Part shown: positions 15,131 through 22,338 of the stretch, piece by piece
Position numbering within the stretch: the stretch's first letter is position 1
Layout: each line of letters begins with the position of its first letter
From: a virus
IMG/VR virus record: IMGVR_UViG_3300043467_000556
Coordinates: 1 to 22,338 of that record
Direction: 5' to 3' (one strand)
Length of the DNA: 22,338 bases
Made by a program: the position numbers and the translations under genes
The notes under the pieces: model-generated
The model's input: only the letters and a program-made list of their open reading frames with translations
What the model was told of the DNA's origin: nothing
The model's database searches: none

Positions 15131-16714
15131 CTATATGTTAATATCTAAATTGTCATTTTCTAATAAATTATCAGCCCGAACATATCCTCTATTCTTTGTG
15201 TATATTAAATGGTCTGGTGTACATTTAATTGAATATCCGCTTTCTTCGTCATAAATTTCTAAAAGTTCACTATCTTTTCTTGTTAATTTACCAGTCAAAA
15301 TATCAACAAAAATTCCGTCTTTACTTTTTATTTTTAAACGTTCAGAACATTCTATCAATTCAATAACTTCAACCATTGTTAAATTTTCAATATTACCGTT
15401 TTCTCTCTGGATTATTAACTCAACGTCACCAGTTAAACAACATAAATTGGACTGTTTGATGACACCGATGTTTTGGTGGTTGGTTTTTCTATTAGCACTA
15501 TCTTTAGCAGCCAAATAAGGAACACCAGTTTCAACTTGTGATTCAATGATTTTTGACCATATATCTTGTGCTTTAACTTTTTTACCTAAACCCAAACTAA
15601 CCGCCTTATTATAGTTTGTTTCGTATTCATCACCATAACATTCTTGTAGTGGTTTAATTCCAGATTTAATAATATCACTTGGGCAAAATAAATACCAGTC
15701 ACCATTGTTCTTAACCGCTTCCATAAAATTATCTGGTATCCAAAGTGCTGTGAATAAATCACGAGCCCTTAACTCTTCAGCACCTGTGTTTTTCTTAATT
15801 TCCAATAAATCAATAATGTCTTTATGCCAAGGTTCTAAATAAATTGCCGCGGATCCTGGTCTACGACCTTGTTGGTTAAAAAATCTTAATGATTCATTAA
15901 CAATTTTAAGGTATTTCAATAAACCACCAGCATAACCACCAGATGTTGATATTCTACTTTCTTTACTTCGGATATTAGACATTGCCAATCCAATCCCCGC
16001 GGCATCAGATGAAAATGTTGAGATATCTGTCAATGTATCCAAAAGACCTTGTCTTGAATCCGCATTATTATAATGTAATACACACGACGCTAATTGAGGA
16101 ACTTTTGTTCCAGAATTAATCATAATTGGTGTTGCTTTAGAGATTAACTGTTTTGATAATGATTTATAATAATCAACCGCCTCTTCAAAAGTATTGGTTG
16201 TCCACAATGCAACACGCATATACATATGTTGTGGTCTTTCAATCGTTTTACCGTTTGATTTTTTTAATAAATACATTTCTTGTAACGATCTCCAAGCAAA
16301 ATAATCAAAGTTATAATCGTTTTCGTGTTCAATTACCGCGTCAATATTTTCTTCACCATACTCTTTAATTGTTTCAATTAGTATATCGTTAATAATACCT
16401 TCTTCATAAAGTTCAAACATTGTTTGTGTAAAACTAGCATTTGTTTCTTTGTGATATGATGATATTGCAACCGTTGCCGCTAACCTTGAGTAGTCGTGGT
16501 GACTACCTGTATATGCTGCAGCAATCTCATATACCAACTTGTCCAACTCTTTTGTTGTTACTTCACCTTCTGTTGGTACAGATGTAATTACTTTAATAAA
16601 GATTTCGTCAGAATTAACGTTTAACCCTTTAACGGATTTTTTAATTCTGTTGTATATTTTTTGGGGATTAAATGATACGATATCCCCATCTCGTTTAATT
16701 ATTTTTAGTGACAT
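15131..16714 (-). CDS. nrdA: N-terminal half of ribonucleotide reductase NrdA fused to N-intein
   Basis: Residues 1-425 are the N-extein of the class Ia reductase large subunit, which makes dNDPs for phage DNA synthesis. An ATP-cone-like regulatory domain covers about residues 3-92 (IIKRDGDIVSFNPQKIYNRI). Cys211 in QLASCVLHY matches redox Cys225 of E. coli, and ARDLFTALWIPDNFMEAV and RRPGSAAIYLEPWH are family signatures. The extein ends QSNLC, where Cys425 corresponds to the thiyl-radical Cys439. Residues 426-527 are an N-intein beginning CLTGDVE with a block B histidine in CTPDHLIYT. The reading frame stops naturally at the end of the intein half. The gene follows nrdB with a short gap, in the operon order helicase-nrdB-nrdA. 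Confidence 0.95.
   Translation of the reverse strand: MSLKIIKRDGDIVSFNPQKIYNRIKKSVKGLNVNSDEIFIKVITSVPTEGEVTTKELDKLVYEIAAAYTGSHHDYSRLAATVAISSYHKETNASFTQTMFELYEEGIINDILIETIKEYGEENIDAVIEHENDYNFDYFAWRSLQEMYLLKKSNGKTIERPQHMYMRVALWTTNTFEEAVDYYKSLSKQLISKATPIMINSGTKVPQLASCVLHYNNADSRQGLLDTLTDISTFSSDAAGIGLAMSNIRSKESRISTSGGYAGGLLKYLKIVNESLRFFNQQGRRPGSAAIYLEPWHKDIIDLLEIKKNTGAEELRARDLFTALWIPDNFMEAVKNNGDWYLFCPSDIIKSGIKPLQECYGDEYETNYNKAVSLGLGKKVKAQDIWSKIIESQVETGVPYLAAKDSANRKTNHQNIGVIKQSNLCCLTGDVELIIQRENGNIENLTMVEVIELIECSERLKIKSKDGIFVDILTGKLTRKDSELLEIYDEESGYSIKCTPDHLIYTKNRGYVRADNLLENDNLDINI
15134..15439 (-). other. N-intein (102 residues) of split NrdA intein
   Basis: It begins with catalytic Cys1 (codon 15437-15439) in CLTGDVELII (block A) and carries block B as CTPDHLIYTKNRGYVRADNL. 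The length is typical of the N-part of a naturally split intein. No endonuclease domain is fused to it. The preceding extein residue is itself a cysteine, so two Cys codons are adjacent at the junction. Confidence 0.93.
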
Positions 16715-16724
16715 AAATTATATT

Positions 16725-17672
16725 TTAAAAATCGTCCGTGAATGTTATTGTTTCATTTAATTTGGCTTTTTGATATTCCATTGTTCTTGATTCAAAGAAA
16801 TTACCTTTTGTTTCAAGAGCAATTTGTTCCATAAATTTAAACGGTTGTTCAACGTTAAAATGTTTACTACAACCAAATTTAAGTAGTAACCCATCAACAA
16901 CAAACTCAAGGTATTGTTTCATTAAGTTTGAGTTCATACCAATTAACGATACTGATAATGATTCTGTTATAAATTCTTTTTCAATCTCAAGTGCTGATAA
17001 TAGTATTTCTTTAATTCGTTCTTCTGATGGTTTATTTTCTAAGTGATTATTCAACAAATGGATTGCAAAATCACAATGTAGATTTTCATCTTTAAAAATC
17101 AATGTGTTAGCATTACATAAACCTTGCATAATACCCCTAGATTTTAACCAGAAGATAGAACAGAACGAACCTGAGAAGAATATACCTTCAACTGCAGCAA
17201 ACGCAACTAAACGTTCCGCGAACGACGCGTTTTCAATCCATTCTAAAGCCCATTGTGCCTTTTTTTGTACCGCTGGTAGTCTGTCTATTGCATTAAAACA
17301 TTCATCCTTTTCTTTTTGATCTGTAATGTACGTATCAATCAATAATGAATACATTAATGAATGAATATTTTCCATTGCCAACTGAAACCCATAAAAGAAT
17401 TTTGCTTCAGGATATTGTACCTCCCTGTAAAAATTTTCGGCCAAATTCTCATTAACAATACCATCTGATGCCGCAAAAAATGATAACACATTCTTAATGA
17501 AATATTTTTCATTTTCCGTTAAACCTTCCCAGTCTCTAATGTCATTTGTCAAATCAACTTCTTCTGCTGTCCAGAAAGCCGCTTGATGTTGTTTATAATA
17601 ATCCCAAATGTCATTATGTTCAATTGGGAAAATCACAAATCGGTTGGGGTTACTTACTAATATTTTTTCCAT
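16725..17672 (-). CDS. nrdB: Ribonucleotide reductase small subunit NrdB (class Ia)
   Basis: I chose the ATG at 17672 ([20 protein letters not shown]), giving 315 residues. A longer frame would overlap the helicase gene and adds only a Lys-rich stretch. The diiron ligands are all visible: Asp40 in WTAEEVD, Glu101 and His104 in MENIHSLMY, Glu162 in [10 protein letters not shown], and Glu196 and His199 in FKDENLHC. Tyr108 is the radical tyrosine (E. coli Tyr122). The C-terminus ends TFTDDF, the tail that docks into NrdA. It begins 10 bases after the helicase stop and lies just ahead of nrdA, so subunits are probably co-expressed. Unlike nrdA, it is uninterrupted. Confidence 0.95.
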   Translation of the reverse strand: MEKILVSNPNRFVIFPIEHNDIWDYYKQHQAAFWTAEEVDLTNDIRDWEGLTENEKYFIKNVLSFFAASDGIVNENLAENFYREVQYPEAKFFYGFQLAMENIHSLMYSLLIDTYITDQKEKDECFNAIDRLPAVQKKAQWALEWIENASFAERLVAFAAVEGIFFSGSFCSIFWLKSRGIMQGLCNANTLIFKDENLHCDFAIHLLNNHLENKPSEERIKEILLSALEIEKEFITESLSVSLIGMNSNLMKQYLEFVVDGLLLKFGCSKHFNVEQPFKFMEQIALETKGNFFESRTMEYQKAKLNETITFTDDF

Positions 17673-17682
17673 ATTCTTTATT

Positions 17683-19065
17683 TTAATTATTTTTATTTTC
17701 TCTTTCTTTTCGTTTTTCCAATAACTCCTTAACTCTTTGTCGTTGGCGTTCTTCTTTTTGTTCTTCAATACCAAGGAATGTTGTTGTTGATTCGGTATCA
17801 ATTTCAATCATACCATTATCAAATTTACAATTCTCAAATACAACACCATCATCCCCAATTCTGGATTTGGTAATGGCAATTGTTGCCAACTTCATTTCTT
17901 TTTGTTGTAATGTTTTTGCAACAGTTATAATGACGTGACCCACTTGTGCTTTCTTAATTGAACCTCCCATTTGGTCTGTTGTAACAACTTCTGATGAGAT
18001 GCTTGCCCGTGAACCTTGGGTTGCTGTCCACCCCACCACATTTAATTCGTGACACATCGCCTCATATGCTCTCATTACAGATCCTTCACTTTTCCATTCG
18101 TTACCTAAATCTTTGTTTGGTAGAATACAATCAATATAGTCCAAAACAATCATATCAATTTTAGTTCCGTCAGCAATCAATTTTCTGACCTCATTTTTAA
18201 TTTGATTCATTGTTACCGTATCCGATGGTATTTTCTTTAAGATTAATTGGTTTGGCATTGTTGATTCAATTTCCTTAACCTTTGCTATTACCTCATCTTT
18301 TTTGTCTGATAATTCATCTGGATGTATCTTTGTCCAAAGTGTAAAGTGTTTTCGTTGTATAATCTGTGGATTATCCTCAAAAAAGATTTGTAAAACATTA
18401 AATCCAAGGTTATACGCATGGTTTGAAATCTTTGTTAAGATTGTTGATTTACCAACACCTGTTGGTGCCAAGATAACCCCCAATTCACCTTTTGCTAAAC
18501 CACCTTTTAATAGTCTATCAATACCAGGTATTCCCATTGGTATTGGATGTCTATAATCTTCATCTAACACCTGATCTAGGTTTGAAAAGACGTTCATCAT
18601 AGTGGTATCTTTTGACCCAACCAATAACGCTTCTCTAACCATTTCCTCTAGGGTATCATAATTTTCAAATTCACCCCCATCAATAATCTTTTGTGCTTGT
18701 TTCATAACACGTTGTAATTCTTGTTGTTTACAAAATTTCAACGCTTTTTCTTGTACAAAGTCGGCACCCTCAATTGGTGCGTTCTTAATTTTCTTAATTG
18801 TATCAAGAACAACTTTAATTGCCGTTTCTTGTTGTAATTCAGACTTAGCCACCTGTTCTAGTGTATCAAATGATGGTGTGTGATCATATTTTTTATGATA
18901 CTCTTTAATCATTTGTATAATGATTTTAAAGTATTTGTTTTCAAAATAGTTGTTTTCAATCACCTCAATAATTGAATGTGAAAACTCCTTATCTAATACG
19001 ATTTGGTTAAGTAGTTGGATTTGGAAATTGTTTCCAAGATATTCAAAGTTTTTGTTTGTCGCCAT
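17683..19065 (-). CDS. 41: Replicative DNA helicase, DnaB/T4 gp41-like
   Basis: This 460-residue protein has the hexameric replicative helicase RecA-type core: Walker A APTGVGKS at residues 200-207, Walker B MIVLDYID near 305-312, and TATQGSR near 347 in the H3/sensor region. The N-terminal 150 residues are helical, like the DnaB N-domain, and the last 30 are a charged helix ([20 protein letters not shown]). It would unwind DNA ahead of the phage polymerase and work with a primase that is not in this window. It is followed by nrdB 10 bases later, linking replication and dNTP supply. The length is close to T4 gp41 (about 475 residues). DnaB-type identity is firm; gp41 equivalence is inferred from genomic context. 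Confidence 0.9.
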   Translation of the reverse strand: MATNKNFEYLGNNFQIQLLNQIVLDKEFSHSIIEVIENNYFENKYFKIIIQMIKEYHKKYDHTPSFDTLEQVAKSELQQETAIKVVLDTIKKIKNAPIEGADFVQEKALKFCKQQELQRVMKQAQKIIDGGEFENYDTLEEMVREALLVGSKDTTMMNVFSNLDQVLDEDYRHPIPMGIPGIDRLLKGGLAKGELGVILAPTGVGKSTILTKISNHAYNLGFNVLQIFFEDNPQIIQRKHFTLWTKIHPDELSDKKDEVIAKVKEIESTMPNQLILKKIPSDTVTMNQIKNEVRKLIADGTKIDMIVLDYIDCILPNKDLGNEWKSEGSVMRAYEAMCHELNVVGWTATQGSRASISSEVVTTDQMGGSIKKAQVGHVIITVAKTLQQKEMKLATIAITKSRIGDDGVVFENCKFDNGMIEIDTESTTTFLGIEEQKEERQRQRVKELLEKRKERENKNN

Positions 19066-19104
19066 AGTTTTTCTTTCTGTTAGTAATGATAAATACTACT
19101 AATA

Positions 19105-19548
19105 TTAGATAAATTGTGGATAGAAATAATTAAAATTTTTACCTGAAAAAATGTCAGTTAACTCAGTAAGTATTGTTTTTAGCCTTGGGCGTAGGTCTAC
19201 GGTGTATCTTACCTTTGGTGGGTATACTTTCGCATCAAAAACTCTATGACAAATTGTCATATTATCCACCTTAATAAATAAATTAAAATTTTCATCACCC
19301 TCCGTTATTGACGTATTTAACACGTCAGGATTTTCCCCAATCTCATATTTGTTTTCCAACATATATACGACAGTTCGCATTTTTAAATTATTTTGTAAAT
19401 CATTACAAAACATTCTAATATAATCATAAAACTCTTCTGATTTATGGGCGGTTTTATTATAACCCTTTACATTAAAAAATCGTTGTACAACAATATTGTC
19501 GTTACACGTTAACAAAAACTCTACTTTTGTTGCTTCTTGTTCTTTCAT
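19105..19548 (-). CDS. Unknown 147-residue replication-block protein
   Basis: The protein starts MKEQEATKVEFLLTCNDNIV and is a compact alpha/beta sequence with no membrane segment, signal peptide or known catalytic motif. It lies between the 5' nuclease (2-base gap) and the helicase (39-base gap), so it is co-transcribed with replication genes. In T4 several small replication accessory factors sit near the helicase, but I see no sequence link to a helicase loader or single-strand-binding protein. I do not recognise it. Confidence 0.65.
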   Translation of the reverse strand: MKEQEATKVEFLLTCNDNIVVQRFFNVKGYNKTAHKSEEFYDYIRMFCNDLQNNLKMRTVVYMLENKYEIGENPDVLNTSITEGDENFNLFIKVDNMTICHRVFDAKVYPPKVRYTVDLRPRLKTILTELTDIFSGKNFNYFYPQFI

Positions 19549-19550
19549 TT

Positions 19551-20567
19551 TTACTTTTTTGTTCTGTTTCTAAAATTTGTTTTTTCTTTTCTTGATAACT
19601 TTAAAAATGGTTTTAAAAACCCAACCCAAGCGTCATCACCTTTGGGTAAATACTTGAAGAACCCGTCTTCCATCATCATCTTGATTAGATTTCTATAACC
19701 CCTACCCTCTGGATCCAATGTCTCGGAGTAATATTCTCTAACCAATTCCTTCCCCTCTTCAGATATTAATGGATCGGCCAAATCCACAATCTTCTCATTC
19801 ACAATAAAAAACTCATCACCAAAAATACCTTCCTTTGTTCTACCAGTTAAAAGATTTTTTAGTACATTATTGTTTTTATCTTCTTTCAATAACGTTTCCG
19901 CCTTTGTTAAAATATCGGTATATTTTACTTCTCTGTCAAGTACTTCAGGAAATAATTTAAGAAATGTTTTTTCACCCAAATAATATATACCATCAATATT
20001 ATCCGAATTGTCACCAGTTAAGATTTTATATGTCTTAACATTATAATGTGGTATTTCGGACTCATAAAACTTAATGGTATCACCATTTTTATAGTATTTT
20101 TTGTGTTGTGGTGAATATATTGACACCTTATCCGAAATAAGTTGTGTTAAATCCCTATCTGAAGAAAAAATGGTCTTCTCTTCATCCTGGGATATCTGAC
20201 AATAATATGCTATCAAATCATCCGCTTCCGAATGTTCAATTTCCAATTGTCTTACAAACATTTCTTCAAGGTATTCTTTTACCCTTTCTTTTTGTTTTGT
20301 AAATGATTGATCCTTAGAGTCTTGATCGTCTTTTTGTTTACGATTCAATTTGTATTTTGGATATAAAAGTCTTCTTTGTGATGAACCAGTTTCACTATCC
20401 CAGAACACAATAACCTTATTGTAATTGGTTTCTTCTAAAAACTTTCTTAATGTATTTAAAAAATGCCAAGTACCACCAACGTGTTCACCTTTGTTAAAAA
20501 AATCTTTAACGCCGTGTATGCCGATTTTTAGAAGGTTGTTCGCGTCAACAACTAATGTTTTAGTCAT
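19551..20567 (-). CDS. rnh: 5' nuclease / RNase H, FEN family (T4 Rnh-like)
   Basis: This 338-residue PIN/FEN-type nuclease would remove RNA primers and flaps from lagging-strand fragments. The metal-binding acidic residues are in the expected places: Asp8 in VVDANNLL, Asp57 in FWDSETG, Glu114/Asp116/Asp117 in HSEADDLIAYYC, Asp137/Asp139 in FSSDRDLTQLI, and Asp186/Asp189 in GDNSDNIDGI (helix-3-turn-helix DNA-binding region). A basic arch sits near residues 66-82 (RLLYPKYKLNRKQK). The length is near T4 Rnh (305 residues). The start overlaps the methyltransferase stop by 8 bases (ATGACTAA), so expression is coupled. T4 Rnh is preferred to a general exonuclease because of the helicase and reductase neighbours. 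Confidence 0.88.
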   Translation of the reverse strand: MTKTLVVDANNLLKIGIHGVKDFFNKGEHVGGTWHFLNTLRKFLEETNYNKVIVFWDSETGSSQRRLLYPKYKLNRKQKDDQDSKDQSFTKQKERVKEYLEEMFVRQLEIEHSEADDLIAYYCQISQDEEKTIFSSDRDLTQLISDKVSIYSPQHKKYYKNGDTIKFYESEIPHYNVKTYKILTGDNSDNIDGIYYLGEKTFLKLFPEVLDREVKYTDILTKAETLLKEDKNNNVLKNLLTGRTKEGIFGDEFFIVNEKIVDLADPLISEEGKELVREYYSETLDPEGRGYRNLIKMMMEDGFFKYLPKGDDAWVGFLKPFLKLSRKEKTNFRNRTKK

Positions 20568-21579
20568 TTACCTCTTCGTTTGATTGGTTTGATAAAACTG
20601 GTTCTTTTTCTACAATATAATCAACAAAAAACTCACTAAATATTGCTTCCATTACTGGAACACATATTGAATTACCCGCTAACGCAATATGTGCTCTAGT
20701 TGATAGTGATGTTGTTAACATAACGTCAATATCAGAATCTTTAACACCCATAAACCTATAACCCTCTCTAGCGGTAAGTGTTCGTACCCTACCATCTGGT
20801 GTCATAACCTGGGGGGATCCACTTGTTGTTAAACAAGGTGAACAAGCCTCTAACGAGTAAATACGTCTCATTTGATCATAATTGATATCGTCACGTCTTG
20901 CTACTAATTTACAAATAGTATTTTGTTTTGCTTCGTGTAATGTAAATGGACAATCAACAAACAAAGACTCATCAATGTTACTATCAACAAATGACATCAT
21001 TGGTACTTTAGGTTTTTTATATCTGTCAACATTCATCATTTTCTGTTTAACATCATCTGGATTACCGTGTAATACCGAAATCATAAAAACCCTCTCTCTA
21101 TTCTGGGGACAGCCGAAATCAGCACCATTTAATAATCTCCAGTAAGATGAATACCCAAGTCCTCGTAAGAAATAAATGTGTTTTTTAAACGCTTCGTAGT
21201 GGTTCTTTGAAACCAGGTTCTTAACGTTTTCCATTAATAAAACCTTTGGTCTATTAACAGACAAAAGTCTTTCAACCTCATACAATAACCCACTTCTTGT
21301 ACCTTCTTTAATTCCATTTTGAATACCCGAAATTGAGATATCTTGACACGGGAATGAGTATGTTAATAAATCACAACTAGGGAAGTTATTCTCGTTTACT
21401 TGTCTAATATCACCCAAGTTACCATTTTGTGTTGTGTGTAGTGCGTCATAACATTCGTTGGCCGCCTTAAAGTTATCACAGTTTGCAATAACTTCATAAT
21501 CCACACCAATATACTTTAATGCCAATTCTTGTGTTCCGTATCCGGAAAATAGTGAAATTACTTTTAATTTATCGTTCAT
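20560..21579 (-). CDS. DNA (cytosine-5) methyltransferase
   Basis: I chose the ATG at 21579 (MNDKLKVISLFSG), giving 339 residues; a longer frame would run into the HNH gene. The ordered C5 motifs are complete: motif I SLFSGYGTQELAL (9-21), catalytic Cys78 in motif IV SFPCQDIS, motif VI ENVKNL (117-122), motif VIII QNRERVF (159-165), a motif IX region with RVRTLTAREGYR, and motif X AGNSICVPVM near the end. It transfers methyl groups to cytosine in a site set by the variable region before motif IX; the target is not readable. Solitary phage methyltransferases usually protect the genome from host restriction. It lies immediately after an HNH gene and overlaps the nuclease gene. Confidence 0.93.
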   Translation of the reverse strand: MNDKLKVISLFSGYGTQELALKYIGVDYEVIANCDNFKAANECYDALHTTQNGNLGDIRQVNENNFPSCDLLTYSFPCQDISISGIQNGIKEGTRSGLLYEVERLLSVNRPKVLLMENVKNLVSKNHYEAFKKHIYFLRGLGYSSYWRLLNGADFGCPQNRERVFMISVLHGNPDDVKQKMMNVDRYKKPKVPMMSFVDSNIDESLFVDCPFTLHEAKQNTICKLVARRDDINYDQMRRIYSLEACSPCLTTSGSPQVMTPDGRVRTLTAREGYRFMGVKDSDIDVMLTTSLSTRAHIALAGNSICVPVMEAIFSEFFVDYIVEKEPVLSNQSNEEVND

Positions 21580-21589
21580 TTGTTTTTTT

Positions 21590-22261
21590 TTATAAAATAT
21601 TGTTACTTTTTTTGAGATTGTCAATAGCCCAAAGTGGTTGTAGGTTAGTATAATGACATAACTGATATAATTCTTCCTCAGTTTTAGCTGATGATAATGG
21701 TATAATATGATCTATATGCCACTCACATCTGTTTTCCCACCCCATTCCGTCAACAAATTGTTTTTCTAAATGTTCTTTTAATTCCTGGGGGGTACAGCCC
21801 ACAATTTCAAAAGTTGTGTTTTTTTTAGTTATGTTTAAGGTTGTTAAATACTTTATTAACCGAGATCTAACGTTATTCACGAGTTTAAATAGTATGTCTG
21901 TTTTTAATCTTTCTCTACGAAGTTCGTTTCTTTTTGGTTTATAATTTTCGTCATAAATTTTCTTTTTTTGTTTTATAACTTCTTTATTTTTTTCACGATA
22001 CTTCTTTTTTGTCTCTTTAACTTTTTCTGGTGTTTCTAAACGATATTTTTCAAAATATTCAGATTTTTTATCTTTATTATTTTGATACCAATTTTTAGAA
22101 TATGTTAATACAATTTCTCTATTGTTTTCACGCCATTTATTATTTTTTTCGTTAAGACAAATTTTACACCACCAATTATAACCATCTTTACTTGATTTTG
22201 ATTTATAAAATTCTATTAATTCTTTTTCAATTTTACACTTGTTACAAATCTTTGTTTCCAT
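21590..22261 (-). CDS. HNH endonuclease, homing-type, with N-terminal zinc-binding motif
   Basis: This 223-residue protein has four N-terminal cysteines (Cys6, Cys9, Cys32, Cys35) in two CxxC pairs, likely binding zinc. A long Lys/Glu/Asn/Tyr-rich helical middle follows. At the C-terminus is an HNH nuclease motif: HIDHIIPLSS (His182, Asp184, His185), Asn206 in HYTNLQPLW, and Asn215 in IDNLKKSN. This layout is typical of free-standing phage HNH homing endonucleases. It starts inside the end of the upstream gene (20-base overlap) and ends 10 bases before the methyltransferase start. Its DNA is more AT-rich than the neighbours. A restriction role with the methyltransferase is possible but less likely than homing. 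Confidence 0.88.
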   Translation of the reverse strand: METKICNKCKIEKELIEFYKSKSSKDGYNWWCKICLNEKNNKWRENNREIVLTYSKNWYQNNKDKKSEYFEKYRLETPEKVKETKKKYREKNKEVIKQKKKIYDENYKPKRNELRRERLKTDILFKLVNNVRSRLIKYLTTLNITKKNTTFEIVGCTPQELKEHLEKQFVDGMGWENRCEWHIDHIIPLSSAKTEEELYQLCHYTNLQPLWAIDNLKKSNNIL

Positions 22262-22338
22262 TTTTAATATAATCTTTCAATAGTTTATTAACTAGGGAAG
22301 AAAGATTGATATGTTGACCCCTAATATAATCAAGAATC
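22242..22338 (-). CDS. C-terminus of a small protein, possibly ribbon-helix-helix (partial)
   Basis: The minus strand is open from the window edge to a stop at 22242-22244, giving 31 codons ending in a Lys/Asn-rich tail. The visible part contains LDYIRGQHINLSSLVNKLL followed by KDYIKN, which resembles the second and third elements of a ribbon-helix-helix (Arc/CopG-like) DNA-binding domain, in which a loop leads into a helix of the form NxSxLVxxLLxxYI. The stop overlaps the HNH gene by 20 bases. The start lies outside the window, so neither the length nor the identity can be confirmed. Confidence 0.5.
   Translation of the reverse strand, partial: ILDYIRGQHINLSSLVNKLLKDYIKNGNKDL

Noticed and set aside
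13851-15439. Group I or II intron interrupting nrdA
   Set aside because: Both flanks encode intein splicing motifs up to the extein junctions, with Cys1, the block B His, the terminal Asn and Cys+1, so protein splicing explains the break; no intron core was seen.
17673-17807. Longer NrdB reading frame starting at 17807
   Set aside because: The extra 45 residues are Lys/Asn-rich, overlap the helicase gene in another frame, and precede a typical NrdB start at [10 protein letters not shown].
21580-21624. Longer methyltransferase frame starting at 21624
   Set aside because: It overlaps the HNH gene end, and the C5 family normally begins just before motif I, which fits the ATG at 21579.

Overview
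The window looks like a piece of a large, AT-rich, T4-like contractile-tailed phage that infects a Bacteroidota (probably flavobacterial) host. The phage assignment rests on recognisable T4-type genes: a gp25-like baseplate protein, a gp6-like (baseplate J) wedge protein, a gp41/DnaB-type helicase, an RNase H/FEN-type 5' nuclease and class Ia ribonucleotide reductase. The host guess is inference. It rests on a TAnnTTTG-type -7 element, a signal peptide cut before Gln, and A/T-rich start regions mostly without Shine-Dalgarno sequences.

Layout. Almost everything reads on the minus strand, so transcription runs from high to low coordinates. From 22338 down to 12708 lies a DNA-metabolism block: the end of a small, possibly ribbon-helix-helix protein, an HNH endonuclease, a C5 cytosine methyltransferase, a 5' nuclease, an unknown protein, the helicase, NrdB, and NrdA broken into two genes. 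A strong terminator at 12677-12700 closes this block. From 12637 to 1 lies a virion block: two small proteins with similar N-terminal leaders, gp25-like, gp6-like, a third leader-bearing protein, a CRISPR-like array, a 1761-residue structural protein with internal membrane segments, and two further structural proteins, the last cut by the window edge. One plus-strand gene (10963-11379) encodes a small secreted protein, has its own promoter-like element, and shares a bidirectional terminator with its convergent neighbour.

Two systems stand out. First, nrdA is a 'fractured' gene. The N-terminal half ends in an N-intein and the C-terminal half begins with a C-intein. A free-standing GIY-YIG homing endonuclease gene lies between them. 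The splice junction falls inside the NrdA active-site triad (Asn-Leu-Cys | Cys-Glu), so active reductase should require protein trans-splicing. Second, 7729-8099 holds six 36-bp repeats, the last one half degenerate, with five unique spacers of 29-33 bp. There is no cas gene in the window. The first repeat lies inside the coding sequence of the upstream gene and encodes part of its C-terminus, so the coding sequence occupies the place where a CRISPR leader would be expected.

Three small proteins start with a Met-Lys-...-(Leu/Ile)-Thr-Glu leader followed by a further (Ile/Leu)-x-Glu site. This resembles the prohead-protease sites of T4 capsid-targeting sequences and suggests packaged internal proteins. 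That idea is inference.
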